64,000 bases of DNA from Dichetophora obliterata (lineage: Eukaryota > Arthropoda > Insecta > Diptera > Sciomyzidae), in assembly GCA_963920525.1 (NCBI GenBank), contig OY986440.1, positions 17,780,191 through 17,844,190 of the forward strand. Reading direction: 5' to 3'. The translations under genes and the position numbers were made by a program. The stretch's first letter is position 1. Every line of letters starts with the position of its first letter. The notes below the pieces were generated by a model. It made no database searches and was not told where the DNA came from. It saw only the letters and a program-made list of their open reading frames with translations. This document shows, in pieces, positions 1-12,700 of this stretch.

Positions 1-518
1 CGAAAATATTGAAGTCTGTGACTTATATCCCAGGTCTTTCAGAGAGATTTATAAGGTAAAATATGTACAACAAAGAAAAAATAAAATCAGCTTTAAAAAC
101 AAATAATACATTACAACAATTATACAGCAACACAAAAACAAAAATCGAAAAACTTGACAAATCTAATGTAATTTACAAAATTACATGCAACGGTGACGGG
201 TCCAATGTATGTGACCAGGCATATGTTGAGACAACAAAGAACAAGCTACGGACAAGAATTTCTTCGCATCGATCAGACCACAAATCTCGCAGACCTTTGG
301 ACCAGAAAACAGCACTTGCAGCCCACTGTGCGCAACATGCACACACACCTGATTTTGACGCTGTAGAAATTTTACAACAAGAGAACAATTACTTGAGACG
401 ATATACATTAGAAATGCTCCACATCATAAGCTTACCGGAAGAAAAGAGACTGAACTTCAAAACAGACACAGACAGATGCGCACACATATATAGGAAGTAT
501 GTTAAAATTAATAGTTAA
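1..518 (+). pseudogene. Penelope-like element, C-terminal GIY-YIG endonuclease remnant
   Basis: The open frame at 63-518 (151 codons to the stop) resembles the C-terminal endonuclease of Penelope-like retroelements. It has VIYKITC (the GIY-like strand), a Cys-containing linker, then AYVETT (the YIG-like strand), followed by LRTRISSH with the conserved Arg and His. A charged C-terminal helix with YTLEMLHIISLPEEKRLN closes the domain. The reverse transcriptase that should precede it lies outside the window, so only the 3' end of the element is present. The first ATG is internal to the element's frame, not a true start. The usual Gly of the YIG motif is Glu here, so the endonuclease is probably inactive. 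The call rests on motif order, not on a database search. Confidence 0.75.
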
Positions 519-850
519 GAACCTGACGGCACAACAAGTGGATGCTTTTTTGTTAATTTTGTCAATTTGTTTATTTATCTAAGTTATTGTCAAAAATTTA
601 AAAAACTGTGATATTAATGTTTAATGTCTTTGATGTTAAATGTTTCTCAATTGCTATAATGTTTTAATTATTTAAAATTGTGAGTTAAATTGTTCAAGTG
701 AAAATAATTGTTGAAAATTAATGAACATATATGTTTTCAGTTTGTTTACCCTGATGATGATTGCCGACGGTAGTCGAAATATTGGTTAATTAAAATTAAA
801 AATTAAAACTATTTAAGTTTTTCATTTTTAATAATTTGGACCTTGAGCCC
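519..850 (+). mobile_element. 3' non-coding tail of the Penelope-like element
   Basis: AT-rich sequence follows the endonuclease stop and contains the hammerhead-like motif at 748-790. It ends in an A-rich stretch (787-812) and runs into unannotated DNA. The 3' border is not sharply defined. Confidence 0.5.
744..790 (+). ncRNA. Hammerhead-ribozyme-like motif of the Penelope-like element
   Basis: The core box CTGATGA is at 751-757 and GAAA at 776-779. Between them, GATTGCC (759-765) can pair with GGTAGTC (769-775) as a 7-bp stem II with two wobble pairs and a 3-nt loop. ACC (748-750) can pair with GGT (784-786) as a short stem I, with more pairs after one mismatch. The predicted cleavage position would follow T783. 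Stem III is ultra-short (779-782). Penelope-like elements are known to carry minimal type I hammerheads. One unpaired T (758) interrupts the canonical core, so activity is uncertain. Confidence 0.5.
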
Positions 851-2338
851 GCAAAATTAAGGATAAAATTTACTTCAAAAAGGTCGTTAAACAAATAAAA
901 TATTTCTTAAAAACTATAAAATTCAATATGGCGGATCCAACGTGGCGGTGCGTGTTTTCTGAAGTATTTTCGATTTGGACAATTAACCTTTCACGACCAT
1001 AGTTGCTCATAAGCAACTTCTCACTTTGTATTAACCTTGATCGAGTATTTTATAAAACTAAAGTAAATACACTTTTAAAAACCAAGGGTATATAATTTTA
1101 TTTATGTTTGTATTTAGAAAAAAAATGCGTTATTTAGATATTTATTTAGATATAAAAATATACAGATATAGATTATGCAATATGACTTTGAAACTTTGCA
1201 CACAGGTTATATAGGTGTAAAATTCTTTATCGTACAAATTTCCGTACCACCTACCGTATCATACCTTATAAGGTGAAAACCTTTGAGGGGTTCTTTGATC
1301 TAAAATATTGATATTGGTGAGTGGTCAGTTTAGCTTCTACGAGTACTAGCATTGAAAGAGTCTCTTCTCACCCTTCAAATACTTTTGAACATATTTTAAT
1401 TTATTTGAAAGCCGCTAAGGAGAACGAACAATGTTCTCAACTAGTTTCGACGAGCTCGTCTGACTAGAAGATCTTTGCTTAATTTCTGTAGCATACCCAA
1501 ACACCTCTAATAAACTTTTTTGCAGTAGTTTCGTTTTTAAACGTTTCAATTGATCAGTACTATTTTCTAAAGATTTTGGTGGACAACACTTTTTTTTCAC
1601 TGAGCATTAAAGTTTTCGAAACCAGTGGAGGCATTAAGCTATTTATTCTCCTCAAATCTATTACTTACTGTCCACTTTTATGTCCACAATTTATTTCTTC
1701 AAAGCTTACAGATGTATTTGCCTTCATTATTCAAAAAAGAGCCTTTCTTGAATAGAAAATATTATTTGAAGAAGAAGCTGCAACGAAAAAGTAGTTATTT
1801 CAATGAAAAACTTGATATTGGGGAATTTTGCAAACTTATTAAAAACAGAAAAAGGAGCAAAATGCGGCAACAAATTGTTTAGAATTATAAAATTAAAATG
1901 TGTACTGAATAGTACTACATAAAAATAGTGGCTTGACCTCACTTCAAAGCAGACTATAACTTTTGCTTTTTTTGTTTTTTAGCAAAGTACACACCTGATA
2001 CTTGTTTTTGCATTTTATATTGTTTTAATATTAAATTTTGTTTTTATTTTATGAACGTTTGAAAACACTGCACTTTTGCTCTATTTGAAACTGTTTGATG
2101 AGGACAATTCGCAATCGCGTTCTTAACTAACTCACTACAGAGAGATAAAGCAAGTTAGAAGCGAAATTATAACTGTCCTTTTAAGCCTCATTATTATAGT
2201 TGAGAATAAGCTACATAGCAGTGATCTGTCATGTATTTGCATTTTTGACTTTTCATCACTCTCTCAGTACAGCGGACACCGTGTGACATGGCATTTATTT
2301 GCAAAAATTCTTGCAGCTAAGCGCAAAAATTGTTATAC
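851..2338. other. Gene-free AT-rich stretch
   Basis: No conserved coding motif is visible. Two short open frames (1415-1600 minus, 1625-1882 plus) are lysine- and phenylalanine-rich, as random AT-rich DNA would be. They show no recognisable family. Confidence 0.5.
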
Positions 2339-4448
2339 TAGCTGCGTTCCTTTCGCCTTAATATAATCGCGACAAAGAAGTAAAATATAAGGAAGTGGTG
2401 TAATAGCAGAAAAGTGTGGTATTTTCTATATTGGTGTTGGTTCACACAAATACAGAAACAATCACAAAGGGCCGTATTCGGTTGTATCGTAAAAGAAGGC
2501 CCAAACTGTTAAAGTTTGTTCTTATGCATTAAAATTTTAGAAACATTTCAAGAATAGCAACAACTCTAATTATTTAAAAAATTTTTGATCGCTCGCAATT
2601 GGCTTAGAAGTTATAGGCTCCAACGTTGGAAAAAGTGGACTAAAAATTTAGCTGAATTTTTAAGTTTTCCAACAAAACTAAACTTTATGGGTATCAAAAG
2701 AGAGATAATACAAGTATCTATTCATCAAGATATCAAACATAAAAAGACATGCATTTAAGATACAACCCTTTTTTTACTTAAAATCGCGAGGTTTTTCCAA
2801 ATTTAATAAAAAATAAATGTATCAAAAGGAGGCCTTCGGATGCTGCTTAGGGTTTACAAACCTCAGTAAGTACCACACAGGCTTCTCTGTCTACAGCAGT
2901 TCTGAATGTAGTTATCTTTTTAATAATTCTCTTTTTAATGTATTGCTTTCGTAAAAGAGAAACCACTAGTCTTTCAGACAAATTCTAATTATAAAAAATT
3001 ATATCTTAATGAATTCTTATGGAATTCTAAATTTGACACCTCATTGAATAGATACGCACATTACCTTTGTTTTAATACCCATAAAGCTTAGTTTTGTTGA
3101 AAAACTAGAAAAACTGCAAGATTTTTAGGTAATTTTTCTATATTTGAAGGCCTATAAATTCTAAACTTCAACTTTAATTACAAATTATATTAGGTTAATT
3201 TTTTAAAATCCTTATTTTTTTGGTGTTTCTGCCTAGTTGTTGTGTAAAAATCAGAAAAATTTAACAAACCGGTACTAAATCTGATTCACTTTGCTGAAAA
3301 CAAGAGCGCCCCAAACATGTATTCAACTGCGAAAAATGACTGCGCCCCTGAAGCAGTGTTTGTGTTTTGACAGATGTGGTTTGATCAAACTGGCGGAAAA
3401 TCAACGGGGTCTAAATTGCATTTTAAACCATTTTTAATAAGAAATATATACATTTCTAACACAAATAAGTTAAAAAAATATCGTTAGAAACTAAATAAAG
3501 CACTTTTGTTAAAATAATTTAAACCGTATGGACATATTTACCTGTGGAACGAATGCGCATTGTTTTTAAGTTTTCGGGAACTATTACAATTCTTAACCGC
3601 ACAACTCATATTGCATTTGTTTTAGTGGTTTTTTTTCTTTAATTTTGTTGCTTTTTAAGCAGTGAAAAATGCTTAAAATTAAATTATTTTCAACTATTTT
3701 GCTGAGCAGTCTTCCAATCAGATGCCAGGGTTCTCAAAAATGTCAAAAAACACACTCTTTCTCGCTCGCACAATTTACGAATGGTGCGACAGTTCACGTA
3801 CAGTGTATGTGTTAGCAACACCATTTCCTTATATTTTACTTCTTTGAATCGCGATAACAAATTTTCTCAAAGGAACGATAAGAAAAACGACTCGTAGAGG
3901 GCACTACCTTTGCAGTCAAAATAAAATTCAAACAAGCAATCATGATACAATGACTATTAGGTGTCATGAGAACGTGTCTCGTTCAAAACTGTTGTGAACT
4001 GTTATGGTAGCGATACCTTAGTTAACGATGTTTTTCTCTGAATGTGTTTTACTCTAAACGTCAGAAAAATTGTAAATTATTTAATTTAATTATTAATATT
4101 ATGCAATTATATATTAGACGCTGAATGCGTCCAATGTGTGTGACACATGCGGTTTGTTTTGTTTTCTCTTGCTTAACATTCGATGGTCGCAGCTCGTGAG
4201 AAAATAGGTAACTATCATGGCTACCTTATAGTCATTGTATCAAACAAACAAAATATTCACAAAATGAAGTGACAGCTCATAAAAATATATATGTGCGGCA
4301 CCTGTGTTTCAAATTTTTTAAAGGCTATATCACAATTTTATATGGATAGCAAAAATAATCCTATTTTTTATAGGATTATTATTTTTGTTTTTGCTTTGCA
4401 TGTAAAAAAAATAATCTGGATAATTTTGAAGTGAATGGAACGCAGCTA
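2339..4448. repeat. Inverted-repeat element, about 2.1 kb
   Basis: The sequence TAGCTGCGTTCC at 2339-2350 recurs as its exact reverse complement at 4437-4448, with TA at both outer edges. Independently, 2341-2400 is inverted at about 3819-3878; the shared block includes AAGTAAAATATAAGGAA and ATCGCG. This suggests a non-autonomous DNA transposon with long arms, later disturbed by the MITE at 3944-4241. A fold-back at 4354-4380 lies just inside the right end. No transposase is visible inside. Confidence 0.5.
3944..4241. mobile_element. MITE-like element, about 298 bp
   Basis: The ends are inverted repeats: GATACAATGACTATTAGG at the left matches the reverse complement of the right end, with one mismatch over about 18 bp. 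No clear target duplication is seen and it contains no coding sequence. It lies inside the 2339-4448 element. Confidence 0.5.
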
Positions 4449-4753
4449 CTGTTTTTGGCGTTTTCTTTTTTTGCTGGCGAAATTTATTTTTACCAAAATA
4501 TTTTTATATTTTTTACAAAAAAAAAATAAGTTTAAAAACAATATTTTGTGTGAAAAAATAGCCCAACATCTCTTTCCAGTCAAACGTTAAGGCTAAAAAT
4601 CTATTTTTTCATACCATTCCACTTTTTGTGGCATAAAATCATAACTTTTTTATTTAAGCAGCTAGAGCTCTGAAATTTTCACTAATGACAGTATATATAA
4701 ACATAAAAAATGGACGGTATGTTTAAAGTTCCACGCCTACTGGATTATATTTT

Positions 4754-4990
4754 TTTGCCTTAAAAAATAAAAATCAAAACTGGTAAGTTATTTTTTGCTC
4801 ATAAAAATATCGGCCAAACTTTACTTTTTATTTTGCTTTAAAAAATAAAAATCAAAACATACCAGTTATTTTGTAGCCAAAAAAATATCGGTCAAATTTT
4901 GATTTTTATTTTTGCCTTAAAAATATAAAAAGCAGAAATAATTATTATTTTTTGTCAAAATTTTAAAAGTCACAAGATAATTATTATTTT
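4754..4990. repeat. Tandem repeat, 78-79 bp unit, three copies
   Basis: The unit start TTTGCCTTAAAAAATAAAAA occurs at 4754 and recurs with small changes at 4832 and 4911. A second shared block (AAAAATATCGG followed by CAAA) sits at the same offset in the first two units. The third copy is the most diverged. Confidence 0.75.
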
Positions 4991-6212
4991 TTGCTTTTTA
5001 TTATAAAATGCATACTTAGTACGGTCTCAGGTTTATAAAGCTATATGCGTGGAACACATCTACATCAATAACTCGGTTCTGTCTCAAGTCGACTTAAGCG
5101 ATTATTGCTTATGAACACAGATATAGGTCATTCAATGTAATAATTAAAATTTTCATTTACTCTTTTAAATCAATTGATAAAAACCTTAAAAAGGTGCTTA
5201 CCTTAAAAGTTGCAAAACTTGGGATATGCTGTAATGCCTTGAGACGGCAGAAATACAGTAGTGTTCGAAGCATTAAGGCGACTTAAGTGGAAATAAATAC
5301 CATAAAAAACATTTTTAAAATGATAAAAAGATTAAAATGGTGTCATAAGCAAATAAGTAATACCTTACAACTTGTGACGTAAAAAACAATTGAAGGGTGG
5401 TGGTATACTAAGATTTAAAAATGGCAAAGTCAAAAAATAAAAATCGAAAATATTTTGAGAAAACAAAATTTCTCGAGTTTTTTTATGTGTCTACGAAATT
5501 TTGGGTCAAACACAAAATAATTTTCTGAGCTAATTTTTTTTAAAAAAAAAAGTTTTTACTCATGTTGGTTCAAAACTGAACTGAACTAAGGCTTAATTTC
5601 GAAAGTGTTCAAGTCTAATTACTTCAAAGTGGCCGTTTTAAAATAAGCTAAATTTTTATTTTCGAAAAACTAAAATCATACCATAATAAAAGAAAGAGTT
5701 GTTCTAAAAAGTCAAGTTTTGAAGAAAAATGTAATATATGAAAAATGTTCGAGATGAATATTGAAATAAATTCTTGTATTAAATTTAACTATTGTAAATT
5801 GCTAAATCCTTAAAAAATAATGAAAATATAGAATTTAATTGTATATATAATTATAAAAACTAGTTTAAAATTTAGTTTTTGGTACATAGTCAAGACAAAC
5901 TAAATCAATTCTGTTTAACACTAGTTATGATTAACTACTATTCAGATTTAAAAAAGTAGGTCCATTTATACTTTGTCAAAACTAGCCCAGTCAGTAGTTT
6001 AGTTTGCCAAAGCCATTGTAATGAATTTTAAAACGGTCAATGTTTAATAACATTTTACAATAGCTGCATTCCCGTGGTCGTTGATCTAGAGCGCAGCTCT
6101 ATTTTATTCACAAAACAAAAACAAATATTCGAACCAACTCGAGTTCTACCTCTATTTCTAATCTTAAAATGCTGCCAAGTTTTAAGCATTTTTTATCAAA
6201 ACGAAAATAGTT
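4991..6212. other. Gene-free AT-rich stretch
   Basis: I see no coding, RNA or sharply bounded repeat here. Confidence 0.4.
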
Positions 6213-6220
6213 CGCAAATC

Positions 6221-6436
6221 CATAGTAGAACTAGACAAGGTAGTGTTAGGGCTGAATGTGTTCTCTTTCTTAGTGACCATAACTGTCAAACTCAGCTATT
6301 TTGGTATTTTTGTCCAATTTTTGCTTTCATATTGCATTCTCATTGGTAGCAGATTTTGTATGAAATGTCAACTTCGTTTTGACAGTTTTGGTCACCGGCT
6401 CTTCGCCCTAACACTGCCTTGTCTAATTTTGCCATG
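6221..6436. mobile_element. MITE-B copy 1 (216 bp, 8-bp target duplication)
   Basis: The ends are inverted: CATAGTAGAACTAGACAAGG on the left against the reverse complement of the right end (CATGGCAAAATTAGACAAGG). The flanks CGCAAATC (6213-6220) and GGCAAATC (6437-6444) match at 7 of 8 bases. Two further copies at 39236-39730 and 41251-41883 share the interior and, once their own insertions are subtracted, have almost the same length. The 8-bp duplication fits the hAT or P superfamily. Short open frames across it are artefacts of the repeat. Confidence 0.8.
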
Positions 6437-6444
6437 GGCAAATC

Positions 6445-8788
6445 TAAATAACTATTTACTTTCGTATTTTGACGTGTATTGTTATTGTTCTTCAAACAGC
6501 TGTTTCAGAACAGTGGTGTCAAATCGTTATAAGGTTAAACTAAAGTTGTTCCACTGAGATTTGATCTGATCTAGTGCCACGGTAATGCAGCTAATAACTC
6601 CAAGTGTTTTTCTCAAAATAGTATAAATTGGATTTTTCCATTTTTTTTAATGTAGACTCAATTATTGCTATGAGTCAATCATTTTATAATAATTATGTTT
6701 TATAGTTAATTATAATAATTATTTGAATTAAAAATTAGATTGAAATTATTATTATTTAAAAAAAATATTAAACTAGTAACTTTTTTCGACTGGAGCGAAG
6801 TTAAAATGCTCCTACATCCGCGTTTTAGTGTATTCCAAGTATATTGAATGCCGAAAATCCAATCATATTGGATGACGTCATTTTTACCCTACGCAGTTGG
6901 TAAACGTGGGGGTTTACATATAATTTTTATATCCACCTGATAAAAAAAAATATCAATCAATGATTGATTTTTATTTCTAATCGTTGTTATTGCGATCAAA
7001 ATTCATTTCTATATCTGATCTAAAAAGTATTGCTACATAAATAATTTTTATTTCCAATTGGAAAAAAAATAGATAAATTATTGATTTCTATTTTTGATCG
7101 AAAAGATAGCGATCAATCATAAATTGGTACTCTTTTGAATATTAATTTAATTTTTTTCGACATTAATTTAGTCAAAAGTTGTTATTATATTAAAAAACGA
7201 TGTTTATTAAATATATGATTCTTCAAATCTTAGTAAAAAAAAATTTAGTTTCCAATTTGGTTGTTCTTATTATTTCGAACACGACACTGTATATCAGTGG
7301 CAACATGTTAAAGTAGCTTAAGCCGAAAAATGTTGTTTTAAGTTATTGTAATTTTATTATAAAATTAATTATATATATAATAAACACAAGTTGACGTACT
7401 TTCTTTCCGAGCGCCCTATTTAAACCTTAAAAAAGATTGATGCATAAATTTCTGCTTGGAATAATTGAAGTTATAAGTTTGACTTTTATAAACTTATGCA
7501 GCTTACAAACCCTCTATCCTGTTTGGCACACGGCGTCCATGTTCACACAGTTTCGTTCATTTATAATGGCCATCTCACACGAGATTGTTTGATTGGCAAT
7601 TAATGAACTTTTCCTATGCTCTTTTAAATTTTGATAGTTGCTAGATTGTTGGTAGCTCACACGACACGCCGTTTGACATTTCTTTGAAATACACTACTTT
7701 TTCTCCTCCACTTTATTTCGTACTATAAAAACATTGGGTATTAATTTAACATGATTGCTTATCTGAAATTGCTCGAAATGTTCCCTTATTCTTTAAATTG
7801 TTATAACGGGTAAGTGTAGAGTAAATATACTGTAGATTCTTCCTCCCCTCATCTCTACAGCTCTGCAGAAGTCGTTGTGGGGTATGTTCAATCTTTGAGC
7901 GAGTCTGCCAACAAGGCAGTGCCCTGTAAGGATCCCTACCATGGTGCTGCTGATGTAGTCTCTACTGAGAGAAATTAGTTATTTTAAACGCTTAAGAGCC
8001 TAAACAGAACCAAAGCGGTTGTCGAGTGGCGGGCCTCTCTCGACGAAATCCGCTGAGAACACGTCCAGAATAGGAACGGTTGTCGGATCTCGGTTGCATT
8101 TCATATTGGGAATGATACAACACAGGCACAAAAACAGAATGTCAGCAAAATCTTTAGCAAAAATATGGCAACATTCAGGTCACCATAGAGATCGTCCAGC
8201 CGTCAGAGAAAAATTAGAATAGATTCTATTCTGGCGTTTTCCCGTCGCGCATTTCTACGGCGGTTTCATTTTTGGCGGCTGATAGCATAGCTGATGGCAT
8301 AGCTAGATAGCATAGAGCAAAAAGCGAAGTTTTTCAACTCATTCAAAAGTAACGGAAATAAACTTTTTAGTGGCAATGATATATACTACTTTAACAAGCC
8401 ATTTGTACTCAAAACATTTTTGAGATGAACGGTTACAAAGTAAGATCATCAGTTAGTAAACAGTTAATTTAACATGCTTTTTCTCAAGGATTTTGTTTGA
8501 TTTTTGCAAAACTTTAAATCATTTTGTTTGGACAAAAAAAATCTTACGACTTGCAAAATCGTCTAAGTTGAAAAAGATCTAATTATGCAAAATTGCTGTT
8601 TTAAGAATTCAAGAATCTTTCTTCCAAAAATAAAATATCATAAAACGTGCTTAATAACTCAATTCCGTTTTTTGTGTGGTTTAGATCAATTTGTTTTCAC
8701 CTCCTCGTATTTCTATAATACAACTGTGGCTAATTCTAAGCAGTTTTGCAGAAAAAAGTTGATCTTTAGCGAATTAAAAATACTTATG
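6445..8788. other. Gene-free AT-rich stretch with repeat fragments
   Basis: Around 6785 a short block (TCGACTGGAGCGAAGTTAAA) resembles the left part of the repeat at 37960, suggesting a fragment of that fly repeat family. No supported gene was found. Confidence 0.4.
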
Positions 8789-8861
8789 CTGCTTTGAAAC
8801 GACATAGGCACAACTCTAATTTTAATTTGCTTTCAGGTGTGCCTATATCGTTCCGAAGCAG
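8789..8861. repeat. Inverted repeat forming a 24-bp-arm hairpin
   Basis: The arm at 8789-8812 (CTGCTTTGAAACGACATAGG onward) is the near-perfect reverse complement of 8838-8861, separated by 25 bases. It lies about 290 bp beyond the GAR1 stop. It could be a small MITE or lie within the GAR1 3' region. Confidence 0.6.
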
Positions 8862-9146
8862 CGGTATATTGGACTTTTTGTTCAAGGTTTTTACTTTTTT
8901 ATTTATTACAATTCAATATTTAAAAAAGCCTATACAAATTTTATTTTTTTATTGTTTAGTATAATGCTAAAACAGTTTTTACATTCATATGTAAATTGCG
9001 TTATTTACAATAATGAATATACTATCCATCATAGTCTAGTAAAGTAACAATTTTTGTCTTAATAATAACTATATTCAGTGTAGAGGTACGCTTTAAGAGA
9101 AAGCAAAATTTAAAAGCACACTTGTTTATTAGATTAAAATGTACTC

Positions 9147-9766
9147 CTACCAACGTCCACGGCCACCACCTCTTCCACCTCCTCCCCCTCCACCGCGTCC
9201 GCCACGATTAAAGCTACCTCCACCACGACCGCCTCCACCACTACCAAATGAACCACCACGGCCGCCTCCACTTCGACCGCCACCACCACGACCAAAACCA
9301 CCGCCACGTCCTCCACCGCCACGTCCGCCACCAACACCACCACTAGGACCTTTCTTTTTAGCACCTTTTGGCTGAGGCAAAAACCGTGCAATAGGCAGTA
9401 GTTTTTGTGGATCTATGAATAGTTTTTGATTGACCTTAAAGCTAGTTGCTTTCATATTGTCCGAAAGTTTCACAGAAACTGAATAATCCCGTACGGTACC
9501 AAATATTTCGTCAATCTTGCCAATTTGTTCCTTATTTTCCAAATATATTGGTGCATTAAAGTAAGGAACGTCGTCGATTTCGACTTTACAAACAAGATCA
9601 TCTTCGCAGGGATAGCTGAAGTGTCCTAGCTGTATGACGCGATCGGGTGGTCCTTGGTCAAAATTTCCGCGTCCGCCAAAGCCACCACCACGTCCACCAC
9701 CAAAACCTCGTCCACCACCGCCACCACCTCTTCCTCCACCACCACCACGACCTCCACGAAAACCAC
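9147..9766 (-). CDS. GAR1: GAR1 coding exon 2
   Basis: The acceptor is TTTTGCAG ending at 9767. The exon starts in phase 1 (second base of a Gly codon) and ends at TAG (9147-9149). An antisense TTTATT at 9125-9130 gives AATAAA 17 bp beyond the stop, with further A-rich signals near 8900-8950, so the true cleavage site is unclear. Confidence 0.93.
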
Positions 9767-12700
9767 CTGCAAAAGACAAAAAAAATAAATTTAACAAGTT
9801 ATCATTTCATTTAAATATATTTATTTATTTATGTATTTCTTCACTGTACGTAATACAAAAGCCTTATTGGCCAATTTACATATTACCAGTTTAATAGTAG
9901 CAATTCGAGAGAAAACTTAACTAGATAATACATGTACCTTTATATACAACTTCCCTTAATAGTATACGACATTTAATAGAATTCATTAAGATTAGAATTA
10001 GAAAATCCCAAGCTAGCAGAAAGAAAAAAAAAAACAGAAGAAAAACAGATAGCTTAAAAATTAAAAATGGTCAACAAAAAAGATTTCTAAAAGTAATCAG
10101 CCCTATTCCAGAATCCGTCGTAATGAATTTCCGAACGTAAAGCTACGCTACGACAAATTTGCTAATCCAAAAATCCGAACGAAACTTCCCCTTTTCGAAC
10201 TTACTTTCGGGAGTTCGAAAGCAACAGGTTTCAACAGCAGACAAATAAATAAAAAGAAAAATTTAAAAACTGTGTGTTTTTGATCAACATTGTATTTATT
10301 AGCTGCGATTTTTAGTGGATTTCATTGCAATTACCTAGAGAAACTATGAAAATTCGTCGAAGAATATTGCGAAATTCCATCAACCCTTTGGAAATAGATT
10401 ACGAAACGTAGGAAATGCACTAAATAAATTTCAACTAACATTTTCACAGGTTTAAGTAAAAATAATTTGACTTTATTAACCAAAAATTAATTATAAGTTT
10501 TATTTTACGACCTAAGTCTATAAAAATTTAATTGTTTTCTTTCGTAAACAAATCCGTCGAGGCAAGGCTTTCGTGAAAAAATCCGAAAAACAGCTGTCAA
10601 AAGTTGATACGTTCGGAATGTGTAGTTGCAATGCTATGAATGTAAGAATGTTCGAATTCGATTCGGATTGTAGAATACTTCATTACGAATCCGAAAGAAA
10701 ATTTACGCTACGACGGATTCTGGAATAGGGCTGAATATATTTAAACCGTTGAATGAAGAAATTCTTTGAGCTTAATTTTGTAGGTGGTTAAGGTGCACGT
10801 GAAAATACGAAGATGAATAGGGAGTCTATTCCAAAAACGAGCTGTTCGTACCAGAAAAGTCCTTTCAAACGTAGAACAATCTATTCCAGGGTAGATTATC
10901 TGAAGATTCCTAGTTGAGTGGCTAAACACAAATTTCTGAGCCAAGTATTGTGGCACGTTGGTTTTCACAAGCTTATAAAACACAACACCAATCTATTATT
11001 TATATATTGACGAAAGGAACAATTTAAAAACTTAACGGCATACGAAGATATGCGCTCTCGTCTACGAAGACCATAGACAAAACGTACAATATTATTGACA
11101 ATGACTTGAATTCCTTTAACGTTAAGAGCTAGCGTATCAGAATAAACCTCGACGCAATATGTTATACTGGACATAAGAAGAGCATTGTCAATATTATATT
11201 TTACACTTAAAGGCAGATATAAATTAGTATTGTAAAGTTTCCTCAAAGTAAAACCTATTTTAGAACTTAACGCATTAATATGGGAATCAAAATGTTACTT
11301 GTTGTCAATAAAAACACCAAGGCATTTGATACAATTAAGAAATTGTATCTTCTCATTGTGTAAACTTATATTCAAATGGTCTTCAAGTAGCCTAGAAGGG
11401 TTAAATTGAATGAATTTCATTTTTTTGCATTTAAACTTAAGTTATTTTATGAAATCCAGAAGGAAATATTAGAAAGATTATAGTTGAAGAAGACCCGTAA
11501 ACAGAAGTTGGATATCATCAGCAAAAATAAAGATCCTTGTTAATAAAGACCCCAGAAACAATATTAAGCAGGCTGGATGCAGAACCACTATACACAACAA
11601 ACTGTTTACGATCACATACATACGAAAACATTAACCTATTTGAAAAATTAAACATGTTTTTAGTTTTTTTATTAACTTCGAGTGATTGATTGCATCAAAT
11701 GGCTTTGATAGGTCTAGGGACACCAAAATACCTATTTTGTTAGCATTGACGTTATGTCTAATAGAGTCTGTTTGAATAGCCATTTCGAAAACCATATTGG
11801 CAGCCATCAATTAGAGAATGCCGAGGCTCTGCCTTTTAAATTGTGATTATTATAATAAAAGGCAAAATTTAACTATTATTTTCTGCCGTTTATTTTTGCT
11901 GACATGAAATAATTACATTGTGCGGCACGAAAATCTGTATTTAATAATTTCAACGTTTTTCACTTAATTTAAATATGAGGAACCTCGTGGTAAAATCCGT
12001 TTTGCCACTTTACCGAAGACTTAGTGCAAAATTTTTTTTTAATTAGTCCAGATATGCACTCATTTACATGTTGAGAACTCTTGAACCATTAGGATTTTCA
12101 TTTTGGTTTTTTTCAGCAACTTCTTTCTATTATTCTTGCCAACAAATTTGTTGAACAAATATACAAAATGAAAAATCATTTGAAATTGTCTTTAAACATT
12201 TAATAAGCCACATATGTCTTGACCGCTTTCAACGCTTCAAAACAAATAATGTTACTCATACAGGAAAATAACAATTTCTTATGAACTAGACACGCAAAGA
12301 TGAACTTTAGGATATCGTTACCAAAATGTACAAAGGCCCCAAACGACAATTTTTTCAAAATGGGTTTTTGTTCAAATTCTAATAGCCTATACTGAAATAC
12401 ACACACGCACAAAATTGTATGATCCTGAAGTGAAAAACAACGTTTTTATAGCCAAAAAACAAAAGCCCTATCTCCATGTAGTGAAATCCTTTTGTGCACA
12501 AAAGCCCTAACTAACGCAAATATCTTTGCATATGCTTTTCTAGTTGGCGACAATTTTGTGTTTTAAAGTTTTCACGAGATCATGTTTGGATATTCAATAA
12601 AATTGGTTCGGGCGAAGAAAAATCGATAAGAAATAGAGGTAATGCGAGATGAGAAACGCAGGAATATCGCACATATTCTTTCTGGTTTATGTGTGGTACT

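Noticed and set aside
1625..1882. 85-codon frame, possible small gene
   Set aside because: The composition is that of random AT-rich DNA, with no motif or splice context.
8019..8222. 67-codon frame
   Set aside because: No motif, no homologous appearance, and it lies in gene-free DNA.
9139..9894. Proline-rich open frames on the plus strand opposite GAR1
   Set aside because: They are the antisense of the Gly/Arg-rich arms of GAR1; only the minus strand has the conserved Gar1 core.
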